A DNA stretch of 7,834 nt from an uncultured Opitutaceae bacterium (GCA_937128785.1 CAKZMS010000684.1:1-7834), one strand, 5' to 3'. Numbered from the stretch's first letter, positions 1-6,494 are shown. Translations and numbers: made by a program. The notes: a model not told the origin generated them from the sequence alone.

Positions 1-689
1 CTCCAGTCCCAGGTCCAGTAGCCGGGCAGGGTGATGTGGTCATCGGGAGCCCAATTCGACGGGCGCTCTTCGGCGTAGGTGATCCGGCCGTAGTGACGCC
101 CCACCGGAACGCCATCGAAGCGTTTTTCGCGTTCCAGTCCCTCGTGCAGTCGGCGGGGGCCGGTCTGCGGAACATCGGCGATGCGCAGCCAACCTTCGTT
201 GGGAAAGCGGGCCCGCGGCATGCGTTCGCCGCGAAAGAACAGTTCCATCCCGGGGTTACCGCGCTGCGCGATTTCCCCTAAATCCGTGATCCCAGCACGG
301 TCCAAATCAATCGCAATAACCCGGTCGCGGACCGCTGCGGGAATACGCTTCGCTGCCGGCATATTTTGGACGGATGTCCATGTTTGGATGGTGCGGCCTC
401 CGGTCAGGATGACGGTGCCAGGCTCGGTAGCTTCCCACCGGACAGGCGCTCCCGTTCGGCCGGAGTCAGCCGGGCCCAATTCGAGCGTGGTGGTGAGGGG
501 ATAGATTCCGGGATCGAATTGCACGACCGCTCCGTCGGAAGCATCCTGCGCGATGATTTCACGGAGGGCATCGCGGGCCTCCAATGGGGTTTTGAGCTCC
601 CGCTCCGGTCCTACCTGCAGGATCACGGGACCGGCCAGCAGGGGGCCGGCGCAGATGAGAAACGGGGTAAGCCAAAATGCAGTTCTCAT
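1..689 (-). CDS. Secreted right-handed parallel beta-helix protein, N-terminal part (runs off the left edge)
   Basis: An open minus-strand frame runs from an ATG at 689 to the window edge without a stop, giving 229 complete codons; the C-terminus is missing. Residues 1-19 form a signal peptide (MRTAFW start, hydrophobic core, LLA before GP), so the product is exported. The segment around residues 57-108 has the pattern F-D-P-G-x-Y, then P-A-D-S-G-R-T-G-A-P-V-x-W, then V-I-L-T-G-G. This is typical of the start of secreted beta-helix proteins in Verrucomicrobiota and Planctomycetota. A GYWTWDW motif closes the visible part. Such proteins often bind or cleave polysaccharides, but the repeat coils and any catalytic site lie outside the window, so no substrate is assigned. 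An in-frame ATG at 698 would add MAD. I chose 689 because it leaves an Arg directly before the hydrophobic core. Neither start has a clear Shine-Dalgarno sequence. It lies downstream of, and on the same strand as, the sialidase gene, 325 bases away. Confidence 0.85.
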   Translation of the reverse strand, partial: MRTAFWLTPFLICAGPLLAGPVILQVGPERELKTPLEARDALREIIAQDASDGAVVQFDPGIYPLTTTLELGPADSGRTGAPVRWEATEPGTVILTGGRTIQTWTSVQNMPAAKRIPAAVRDRVIAIDLDRAGITDLGEIAQRGNPGMELFFRGERMPRARFPNEGWLRIADVPQTGPRRLHEGLEREKRFDGVPVGRHYGRITYAEERPSNWAPDDHITLPGYWTWDW

Positions 690-740
690 GTCAGCCATCA
701 CGCCAGTTTGTCGCAAGCGGAGCAACTGTTGAAGACGCGT

Positions 741-755
741 GGGTTGGCGCAACCC
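741..755. repeat. Perfect 5-bp inverted repeat with a 5-nt loop
   Basis: The arms GGGTT and AACCC flank the loop GGCGC. It sits 52 bases upstream of the beta-helix ATG, in the probable leader or promoter. It may be an operator or an RNA hairpin. On its own, a 5-bp stem in GC-rich DNA could be chance. Confidence 0.3.
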
Positions 756-810
756 GGGTGGGGACGGAGTAGTGGCGAAATACTTAGAGGCAGGACGTTG
801 CCCTCTTGTG

Positions 811-827
811 CGACCATGGCGTGGTCG
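811..827. repeat. Perfect 6-bp inverted repeat with a 5-nt loop
   Basis: The arms CGACCA and TGGTCG flank the loop TGGCG. It is the second of three similar hairpins in the gap between the sialidase and the beta-helix gene. No T-run follows, so a terminator role is unlikely. Confidence 0.35.
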
Positions 828-864
828 GCGTTTGCGAAAAGGGGGTCGGGTCGGATCCGCCTTC

Positions 865-881
865 GTCCCGCAGACCGGGAC
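865..881. repeat. Perfect 6-bp inverted repeat with a 5-nt loop
   Basis: The arms GTCCCG and CGGGAC flank the loop CAGAC. It is the third hairpin of the same gap. A weaker element, GGCG/CGCC at 885-902, follows directly, which suggests a folded leader RNA or a compound binding site rather than one isolated stem. Confidence 0.35.
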
Positions 882-1014
882 TTCGGCGAGATTAACGACG
901 CCGACCCCGTAGGCGGCGGACAAGCGAAAATCTGTGGGACAGGGTTGGCCACGTTGTCGCTGCGCTCCGACGCGGGTACAGTGAGGATACGGTTGTTTGG
1001 TTGTAGCCGGGGGG

Positions 1015-2151
1015 CTACTCCAGTGAGGGCACTTCGCCGTCGCCGGTGGGTTCGCCCGCGAGCAGCCAGCTGAGGTTGAAGCGGGCGACCTTGGCCTGAC
1101 CCTCGCTCTCAAAATTGAGGAAAATCCAGCCTGCACTCGCCGTGCCGGGGCGACCGGCCGCGAGGGACGAGTAGGCGGAGGGACCGTCGAAGACCAATCG
1201 CTTGAGGGGCCAGGTTTGACCGCCGTCAAAACTCGCCCAGACGGTGGCGCGTTCGCGTTTGGCTTCGGTCGTGTCGAGGTTGGAAAAGATCAGGATGTCT
1301 TGGCCAGCCACGGGCAGGCGCACGAGGCCGCCCATGCAGCCGTAGGAGCGGTGTTGGTGGCCGTCCGGCAGGGCCTCCACGATCCGGTAGTCGGTCCAAG
1401 TTTGGCCGCCGTCATGGCTCCAGGCCTCGCGTCGGCGCGTGTTGCGCGGCCGTTCCTGCCAGTGCACCCGGCTGTTATAGTAAATGCGGCCATCGGAGAG
1501 TTCGGCCACCGCGGCTTCACCGGTGCCATTTTCCGGAAAGGGTTCGCTGGTCTGCCAGGTTTCCCCGCCATCGTCGGAGTAGACCGCGTTGGTGTAGTGC
1601 GTGTGCCAGATGGATTCCGGGCGATTTCCCAGTCCGTAGTAGCGCGAAGCCCGCAGGAGCCGGCCGGCGTGTACCCCATGCTGCAGGGTAATGCCGTGCT
1701 CGTTCATGTGCATGGAAGGAAGATGGCCTTGGCTGTCCGGCAGAAAGGTCGGTTTTTCGGCCGACCACGTCAGGCCGTCATCCCGGCTGCGATACATCGT
1801 GATAGGGGCAGGCGGATGGTGGTCTTCCGAAAAGAGCAAGATGTCGCCGGTGGTTTCATCGACGGTGGTGCCGCCACCGTGGAAGGCCACCGGTGCGACC
1901 ACGATGCTTTGGCCCCATGTTTGGCCGCCATCCTCGCTGCGCCGCACCCGCATCTGATCGCTGCCCCAGGATGCGAGCACGGTGCCGGCTTTGGTCACGA
2001 CAATGTTGGGAAATCGTTCGCCCTCGAAGAGGGATTGGATGGTGAGCTCGGGCGCGTCGAGAAATGGGGTAAGCGGTCCCTCCGCGCCTGGTAGTATTCC
2101 GCCCGCGGTTAGATTCAGCATGATGAACGGGAGCAGTCGACGCGGGGGCAT
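1015..2151 (-). CDS. Secreted sialidase / BNR Asp-box protein (GH33-like)
   Basis: A 378-residue protein with a signal peptide (MPPRR n-region, hydrophobic core, likely cleavage near residue 23). Five Asp boxes (S-x-D-x-G-x-T-W) lie at residues 72-79, 122-129, 192-199, 245-252 and 307-314, which is the signature of a six-bladed sialidase-type propeller. Family features that can be placed are: R46 in RFPN, a degenerate form of the usual FRIP/YRIP arginine motif; E212 before AAVAELSDGR and R228 after YYNS, in the region that normally carries the catalytic Glu and second Arg; and Y327 in SAYSSL, the usual nucleophile motif. Exo-sialidases release terminal sialic acid from glycans outside the cell or in the periplasm, and the near-complete active site makes a hydrolase likely. 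The true sugar may be another ulosonic acid or related glycoside. The start has no strong Shine-Dalgarno but gives a good signal peptide. It is divergent from the phosphatase gene. Confidence 0.85.
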   Translation of the reverse strand: MPPRRLLPFIMLNLTAGGILPGAEGPLTPFLDAPELTIQSLFEGERFPNIVVTKAGTVLASWGSDQMRVRRSEDGGQTWGQSIVVAPVAFHGGGTTVDETTGDILLFSEDHHPPAPITMYRSRDDGLTWSAEKPTFLPDSQGHLPSMHMNEHGITLQHGVHAGRLLRASRYYGLGNRPESIWHTHYTNAVYSDDGGETWQTSEPFPENGTGEAAVAELSDGRIYYNSRVHWQERPRNTRRREAWSHDGGQTWTDYRIVEALPDGHQHRSYGCMGGLVRLPVAGQDILIFSNLDTTEAKRERATVWASFDGGQTWPLKRLVFDGPSAYSSLAAGRPGTASAGWIFLNFESEGQAKVARFNLSWLLAGEPTGDGEVPSLE

Positions 2152-2297
2152 GCCGCACCGTAGCGCTGCCTCGGGGTTTCGATCAAGTTGATGTGATTCG
2201 CGCCTGAGACATCCTCAATCCGCAACGGTTACTCCTCGCGGCGTTGGTGTCAGGATGATTTGCTGCTGAGCTTGTCCTCCTTACCCCGAAATAGCTC
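2152..2297. promoter_or_regulatory. Divergent promoter region between sialidase and PhoD-type genes
   Basis: This 146-base gap separates two genes pointing away from each other, so it must carry both promoters. An 11-bp odd palindrome, ATCAA-G-TTGAT, lies at 2182-2192 and is a possible operator. I see no convincing -35/-10 pair and no strong Shine-Dalgarno before either start. Confidence 0.45.
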
Positions 2298-3692
2298 ATG
2301 AAGATTTCATTCCTTGTTCTGACCCTGGTTGCTGCGCTTGGGGGAACGCTCGCTCAGGCGGCTTACTTTGCGTCCGGCATCAAGGTGGGCGAGGTCGATC
2401 AGACGTCGGCGATCGTGTGGGTACGGTTGACGGCCGACGAGGTGGCCGATTTCGATCAATTGCCCATCTTCACGGAAGGCCTGGATGAAAGCGCCAAAGA
2501 CGTGGGGCCAATGCCGCTGGCAGTGGCTCCCGGAATGGCGGGCGACGTGCGGGTCATTTATTGGGTGGAGGGTGCGACCGACGCGCATTTTACGGAGTGG
2601 AAGTCGGTCGATCCTGAGGCGGATTTCATTCACCAGTTTGAGCTGAGAGGCCTCGTCGCCGGATCGGAGTATCGATTCAAGGTGCAGGCCCGCGAGTCCG
2701 CGGTGACCGCACAGGTGAATACCATCGCAGGCAGTTTCCGCACGGCGCCGGCCGCAGATCAAGTGGGGCCGATTCGGTTTATCGTCACGACCTGCCAGGC
2801 GGTGCGCAGTATTGATTCGGGCGCCGACGGGCACCTGGCCTACCAGCAAATGCTGGGGTTTGATCCGGACTTTTTTGTGCACACCGGGGATATCGTTTAT
2901 TACGACAAGGCACCCTTGGCCAAAACCATCCCGCAAGCGCGCGCGAAGTGGAATCTGATGTTCGCATATCAGCACAACCTCAACTTTCACCGGCAGGTCT
3001 CCAGCTACTTCATGAAGGATGACCACGATACGTTGAAGAACGATTGCTGGCCGGGGCAGACTTACGGCGACCTGACCTTTGCGCAGGGTCTGGACTTGTT
3101 TCGCGAACAGGTGCCCATGGGCGAAAAGACGTACCGCACCATTCGTTGGGGTAAGGACGTGCAAGTGTGGCTGACGGAGAACCGCGATTTCCGCTCGGCG
3201 AACACGGACGCGGATGGCCCTAACAAAACGATCCTGGGTTCGGAACAAAAGGCGTGGCTCAAACGAACGATGGCCGAGTCGGATGCGACCTACAAATTCC
3301 TGATCACCCCTGGTCCGATCGTGGGTCCCGACAAACCCGGCAAGTCCGACAATCACGCCAACGACGCTTTCAGGCACGAAGGGCAGGAACTCCGCGATTT
3401 CCTCGCTCCGATGGCCAACACCTACGTGATCACCGGTGACCGCCACTGGCAGTATTGTTCGCAGGATCCGTCGACGGGTTTGGTCGAGCTGGGCTGTGGC
3501 CCGATCAACGACCAACACATGTTCGGCGGGGATCCGGGTGAGGATCCGGCGATGCACCGCTACTTCAGCGCCAACGGTGGCTTCCTGGGTATCACCGTTG
3601 AAGATGGCACGGCCAAGGCCGAGTGGTTCGTGACCAATGCGGCGGAGCGCAATTCAGCCCAACCGAAGGTTTGGCACACGGAGAAACTGTAA
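2298..3692 (+). CDS. Secreted PhoD-type alkaline phosphatase / phosphodiesterase
   Basis: A 464-residue protein with a clear signal peptide (MKIS, hydrophobic core, cleavage probably after AQA at residue 21). Residues about 22-150 look like the N-terminal beta-sandwich (PhoD_N / fibronectin-like) domain, ending in FRTAP. The metallophosphatase domain follows. Its visible landmarks are TCQ (C166), HTGDIVYYD (195-203), KDDHD (240-244), the ENRDFRS strand (294-300), which corresponds to the LDxR region of the family, and GDRHW (380-384) where most members have GDxH. These match the metal-binding Asp, Asn and His positions of the PhoD family (iron/calcium enzymes in Bacillus PhoD). The enzyme probably releases phosphate from esters or diesters outside the cytoplasm. 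The length fits the family. No strong ribosome-binding site precedes the ATG, but the signal peptide supports this start. Confidence 0.88.
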   Translation: MKISFLVLTLVAALGGTLAQAAYFASGIKVGEVDQTSAIVWVRLTADEVADFDQLPIFTEGLDESAKDVGPMPLAVAPGMAGDVRVIYWVEGATDAHFTEWKSVDPEADFIHQFELRGLVAGSEYRFKVQARESAVTAQVNTIAGSFRTAPAADQVGPIRFIVTTCQAVRSIDSGADGHLAYQQMLGFDPDFFVHTGDIVYYDKAPLAKTIPQARAKWNLMFAYQHNLNFHRQVSSYFMKDDHDTLKNDCWPGQTYGDLTFAQGLDLFREQVPMGEKTYRTIRWGKDVQVWLTENRDFRSANTDADGPNKTILGSEQKAWLKRTMAESDATYKFLITPGPIVGPDKPGKSDNHANDAFRHEGQELRDFLAPMANTYVITGDRHWQYCSQDPSTGLVELGCGPINDQHMFGGDPGEDPAMHRYFSANGGFLGITVEDGTAKAEWFVTNAAERNSAQPKVWHTEKL

Positions 3693-4138
3693 CGGGGGCT
3701 TTCGCGACATTTCCGGGCAAGTCGACGAGCTGACGCGGCATCTGGGGGACTGGCCCGACTGGAACAAGCAGATTGGCAAGGACTCCGGTTGGTGGGTGCG
3801 CGGCGTGGAGGGTGAAGTAGCGCGGATCATCGTGCTAAACTTCGATAAAGTGGTGACCCAAACCGAAGCAGAAACCATTTCGCTGAACTTTGAGGAGGCC
3901 TTCGAAGGTCGCCTCGATCGCACGGGTGATGGTTGGACGATCAAACCGGACGATTTCAACGCGCGGCCGCCAGAGGTGGTGGAGTTCGAAGTCAGGACTG
4001 CGAACCAAACGACGGTGTTCGTCCCCGCAGGCGAAGGGGCGTTGGCGCCGCATGGAACCCGTCGGCTGGTTCCTCAACCTTGATCGCACCGCCGGACTGA
4101 TCCGCCGGATCGGGCTCGATGCCCGGGCTCCGAGATAG
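3693..4138 (+). pseudogene. Decayed gene remnant, N-terminus missing and probable frameshift near 4036-4039
   Basis: From just after the phosphatase stop, a frame with normal amino-acid make-up runs to a TGA at 4081-4083; it contains stretches such as DWPDWNKQIGKDSGWW and ARIIVLNFDKVV. The only ATG for it (3637) lies inside the phosphatase gene without a ribosome-binding site, and the first residues after it are shadow-like. Near a GGGG run at 4036-4039 the coding signal appears to move to the next frame, which carries EPVGWFLNLDRTAGLI and stops at a TAG at 4136-4138 with good GC-ending codon use. Joined there, the tail reads as V-P-A-G-E-G-R-W followed by hydrophobic strands. It loosely resembles the end of a carbohydrate-binding beta-sandwich next to a glycosidase, but I cannot name the family. 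It could be a true relic, an assembly error, or, less likely, a short gene of its own. Confidence 0.45.
4111..4125. repeat. Short GC-rich inverted repeat between convergent genes
   Basis: The arms CGGGC and GCCCG flank the loop TCGAT, 14 bases before the 3' end of the minus-strand CDGSH gene. A T-rich stretch (TCTATTTT) follows at 4139-4146, but it is too far from the stem for a standard intrinsic terminator. It may help end transcription of the plus-strand genes. Confidence 0.25.
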
Positions 4139-4139
4139 T

Positions 4140-4313
4140 CTATTTTGCGTGGGAGCCGTCGCAGAAACCGTCCGGATTCTGCGTTTTGCCGCAGCCGCAT
4201 TTTGGGCGGGCCGGCTTGGCGTGGGAGCCATCGCAATGGCCTTCAGGGTGTTGGGTCTTGCCACAACCGCACATTTTGGGGGCGGGGCTATTCTGAGAAT
4301 TGGTATCGGCCAT
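4140..4313 (-). CDS. Small tandem CDGSH-type iron-sulfur protein
   Basis: A 57-residue protein with two copies of the CDGSH iron-sulfur motif. The first has C15, C17, C27 and H31 (CGCGKTQHPEGHCDGSH); the second has C39, C41, C51 and H55. The copies are 24 residues (72 bases) apart and alike at the DNA level, so the gene arose by internal duplication. In this family three Cys and one His hold a 2Fe-2S cluster, used in redox or iron-sulfur handling. Here the second and third Cys are ten positions apart, one more than in mitoNEET. There is no signal peptide or membrane segment, so it is probably cytoplasmic. I start at 4313 (MADTNS) rather than at the ATG at 4388, because the extra 25 residues are Cys/Arg-rich and shadow-like. 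It follows the nucleoside hydrolase after 95 bases on the same strand, so co-transcription is possible. The role of the second motif is not known to me. Confidence 0.85.
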   Translation of the reverse strand: MADTNSQNSPAPKMCGCGKTQHPEGHCDGSHAKPARPKCGCGKTQNPDGFCDGSHAK

Positions 4314-4408
4314 AATTATGGAGAGACAGCATCGGGAGACCCCGGCTTGGGCGCAAGCTTGCGGGAGACGGATGTGGCGGGGGCCCAATTCGGCAGCGGG
4401 GGGAGTCG

Positions 4409-5341
4409 CTAGCCCAAATGGGGAGTGATCTGACCGTCGGCGAAGGCTTGGAGTTTGGTGAACAGATCGCGGAAGACGGCGTCGCGGCGGAGCTGGGTAG
4501 CTTCCATGATTTCAGCGCCTTCGGGGTTGGGTTGCCACCCACCGTTGGCTCCGAGTCGGGGCCGTGGACCGTGTTGGACTTGCGTGCTCCCGGGGTCGAT
4601 CAGCCAACCCAGGGGCGCGAGGTCCCAGATCGTTTTGGATGCCCCCATCACCGTCAGGTCGTGGTGGTCGTAGTCGCGAAAGATCTCAAACAGGTAGTCT
4701 CCCAATGCGCCCCGGCCGGCAACGTAACGTTCCATCTCGGGCAGGGTGGTTTTGAGTGCTTCCGCTACCAGCGCACACGGGAACCAGCCCATGCGCAGGG
4801 AAGAGTCCATGATGTAGCGCACAGCGGCCTTGTCGCCGTTGAGGTTGAACTCGTGATTGTGCGGCCAGTGGGAGGGGTGACCGCCCAGCCAGAGGAGCAC
4901 GATGCGTTCGGCCAGATCCGGCCGGCGGCGGAGCGCTTCCGCCACATTGGTGATCGCGCCGACGGCCACAACCATCAGCGGATGATCGGAGGAATAGCCC
5001 GCGGCCAGTTTGATGAGATGGTCCACGCTGGGGTTGGGTTGGTCCATTGAGGCGTCGGAGAAACGCGTCGTCGCACCGCGGTGGACATGACTGCCCGGCT
5101 CCAGCTGCAACAGACCGAGGATGCGCAGCAGCTCATCGTAGCTCCGCTCCATGCCCTCGCCAAAAGACGCGACCCGGTTGTTGTCAAAAGGCGCGGCGTG
5201 CAGGGCCCGGACCCGGAATCGATCGGGAGTGAGCAGGGCCCAGATGACGGCGAACTGGTCATCGATCTCGTTGTAAGCGTCGGTGTCGATCACCAGATCG
5301 AGACGCTCCTTGCTGGCGGCTATGGCGGTCAGGGACTTCAT
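4409..5341 (-). CDS. Inosine-uridine preferring nucleoside hydrolase family protein
   Basis: A 310-residue, full-length member of the nucleoside hydrolase superfamily, whose enzymes split the N-glycosidic bond of ribonucleosides to give ribose and a free base. The N-terminal metal site is plain: D19, D21, E25, D27 and D28 in DTDAYNEIDDQF. The middle strand VAVGAITNVAEAL (125-137) and EFNLNGD (164-170) are family signatures. D240 in TIWDLAP is the likely last calcium ligand. The residue before it is Trp (W239), where classical enzymes have a catalytic His, so leaving-group activation or specificity probably differs from the inosine-uridine enzymes. No signal peptide is visible, so it should act in the cytoplasm. 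It starts 29 bases after the stop of the isomerase-like gene and is probably co-transcribed with it. No strong Shine-Dalgarno is seen, but the start leaves a normal-length first strand. The substrate could be a nucleoside or a related N-glycoside. Confidence 0.88.
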   Translation of the reverse strand: MKSLTAIAASKERLDLVIDTDAYNEIDDQFAVIWALLTPDRFRVRALHAAPFDNNRVASFGEGMERSYDELLRILGLLQLEPGSHVHRGATTRFSDASMDQPNPSVDHLIKLAAGYSSDHPLMVVAVGAITNVAEALRRRPDLAERIVLLWLGGHPSHWPHNHEFNLNGDKAAVRYIMDSSLRMGWFPCALVAEALKTTLPEMERYVAGRGALGDYLFEIFRDYDHHDLTVMGASKTIWDLAPLGWLIDPGSTQVQHGPRPRLGANGGWQPNPEGAEIMEATQLRRDAVFRDLFTKLQAFADGQITPHLG

Positions 5342-5370
5342 CTGAGAACTGCGCGGGAGGTTTCCACGCT

Positions 5371-6306
5371 TCAGCCAATCGCGGCCCGGAGTTTGTCCAG
5401 ATAGTAGGGGACTTCTTCGAACGGTTCGTCTTCTTCGTATTCGAGAACCAGATACCCGCGGTAGCCGGCTTCGCCGAGAATATCGACGATCCGATTAAAA
5501 TCGGCGGGTTCCTTCGTGCCGTTGCGCGGGATATCAATCTTGATTTGGGCATTCACGGTGTGGGGCGCGATGCGTTTCAAGTCACCGTAGGGGTCGCTAG
5601 TTTTGGCCAGATTGCCGGAATCGAAGTTGAGCCCGAACCAAGGGGAGTCGACCGCGGCCAGAATGCGTTCCATGCGATCGATGTTCGTGGTGAAGTCATG
5701 ATTCTCCACGCCGAGAATCACGCCGTGTTCGGCGGCGAGGGTGCAGGCGTATTGGAGGTTGCGGATGATGTTTTTTTCCGCGTCGGCATCGGAGAGATCA
5801 TCGGTCGTCGGGTGCCCGGCAAACACGCGAATGACGGGTGCTCCCATGGCGGCGTAGGTTTTGATCCACCGTTCGGTGTAGGCCATCTGCCGATCGAGCT
5901 CCGGGCCGTCGGGGAAGGAGAAGTTGTTGCCAATCGCGCCGCCGGAGATGTCGAGGCCGAGGAGGTGGGCCTGCCGCTGAAGCTCCCGGGCCAACTGGGG
6001 CGAGCACGGGTCGGGCAGAAAGTAGGAGGTGAGCTCGACGGCATCGATATCGAGCGTGGCGGCATGGTCGATAAATCCGGCCATATCGAGAGCGGTCTTT
6101 CCGGGCGTCGCTCCGTTGCGATAATTGGGCAGGTGATGGCGGAAAGAGTAGGCGGCGAGGCTGGTCTTGAAGCGAGGACCGGGCGGGGCCGATTTGGCCG
6201 GGCGAGCGGCCCGCAGGGGAGTCGATGCGGTCAGACCGGCGGCGGCGGCGAGGCCGGTGATTTTGAGGAAATTGCGGCGAGAATCGTGGGGTGCTTTCAT
6301 CATCAT
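5371..6306 (-). CDS. Tat-exported sugar phosphate isomerase/epimerase-like TIM-barrel protein
   Basis: A 311-residue protein of the xylose isomerase-like TIM-barrel family. Residues 1-33 form a twin-arginine signal (SRRNFLK, then an Ala/Gly-rich core and LRA), so it should be folded in the cytoplasm and moved to the periplasm by Tat. Likely metal-site positions, numbered from the chosen start, are E201 in GVENHD, D229 in NFDSGN, Q254 in NAQIKID (often His in tagatose/psicose 3-epimerases) and E289 in LVLEYEED. An early barrel strand carries VELTSYF. Members interconvert keto sugars or inositol derivatives; the substrate here cannot be read off. Three ATGs stand in a row at 6300-6306, and a further in-frame ATG at 6336 would add ten residues. 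I chose 6306 because it keeps a short, standard Tat n-region. It is first in the likely unit with the nucleoside hydrolase. Confidence 0.85.
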   Translation of the reverse strand: MMMKAPHDSRRNFLKITGLAAAAGLTASTPLRAARPAKSAPPGPRFKTSLAAYSFRHHLPNYRNGATPGKTALDMAGFIDHAATLDIDAVELTSYFLPDPCSPQLARELQRQAHLLGLDISGGAIGNNFSFPDGPELDRQMAYTERWIKTYAAMGAPVIRVFAGHPTTDDLSDADAEKNIIRNLQYACTLAAEHGVILGVENHDFTTNIDRMERILAAVDSPWFGLNFDSGNLAKTSDPYGDLKRIAPHTVNAQIKIDIPRNGTKEPADFNRIVDILGEAGYRGYLVLEYEEDEPFEEVPYYLDKLRAAIG

Positions 6307-6399
6307 GGAGTGGGGACTGGCAAAAACCCTATGCACGTTTTTGTCCGGTGCGAAGCCTAGCTTCCCCCGATTTGCGAGTTTCCGGAGAAGCCCCGCCTG

Positions 6400-6420
6400 G
6401 CTGATGGCGAATCCATCGGC
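6400..6420. promoter_or_regulatory. Inverted repeat, candidate operator in the divergent region
   Basis: The arms GCTGATGG and CCATCGGC flank a 5-nt centre, CGAAT. Seven of eight positions pair by Watson-Crick rules and one is a T/G wobble. It lies roughly midway between the two divergent starts (about 95 and 87 bases from each), where a shared repressor or activator site would be expected. It could also form an RNA hairpin. Confidence 0.4.
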
Positions 6421-6494
6421 TCCTCATCCACCTCCTTGCGCAAAGACTCTGTGACGGCCGCCCATGGCGATTGACCACCGCCCGTGCATCCGCT

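Larger units (their letters stand above)
690..1014. other. Gene-free gap with several short inverted repeats
   Basis: This 325-base stretch separates the sialidase stop codon from the beta-helix start; both genes are on the minus strand. The open frames crossing it (for example 698-952 minus) give low-complexity, Pro/Arg/Ser-rich translations with no recognisable domain, so I do not call a gene. It holds three perfect inverted repeats, each with a 5-nt loop: 741-755 (5-bp arms GGGTT/AACCC), 811-827 (6-bp arms CGACCA/TGGTCG) and 865-881 (6-bp arms GTCCCG/CGGGAC). There is also a 4-bp-arm element at 885-902. None is followed by a T-run on either strand, so they are not ordinary intrinsic terminators. 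The gap probably holds the promoter or leader of the beta-helix gene. Confidence 0.5.

Noticed and set aside
865..881. Intrinsic terminator for the sialidase gene
   Set aside because: The stem is only 6 bp, no T-run follows on the minus strand, and it lies about 135 bases past the stop codon.
698..952. 84-codon minus-strand frame whose stop overlaps the alternative beta-helix start
   Set aside because: The overlap looks like translational coupling, but the product is Pro/Ser/Arg-rich without a motif or ribosome-binding site, so chance is more likely.
366..1073. 235-codon plus-strand frame crossing the beta-helix gene and the gap
   Set aside because: It crosses a gene start and non-coding DNA without any change in its random-looking composition, and no family features are seen.
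1216..2094. 292-codon frame antisense to the sialidase
   Set aside because: It is the mirror of a gene with five Asp boxes; the translation has no recognisable motif and no ribosome-binding site.
2307..3557. Long open frame (416 codons) antisense to the PhoD-type gene
   Set aside because: Its translation is His/Arg/Val-rich with no domain, while the plus-strand frame has a signal peptide and all family motifs. High GC content readily opens the opposite strand.
4314..4388. N-terminal extension of the CDGSH protein from an upstream ATG
   Set aside because: The added 25 residues are Arg/Cys-rich, unlike the rest, and the compact 57-residue form contains both complete motifs.
4418..5050. 210-codon plus-strand frame over the nucleoside hydrolase
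   Set aside because: No domain is visible, and the minus strand carries the complete hydrolase with an intact metal site.
5545..6360. 271-codon plus-strand frame over the TIM-barrel gene
   Set aside because: It has a Gly/Val/Glu-rich shadow composition and covers a gene with a clear Tat signal and conserved barrel motifs.
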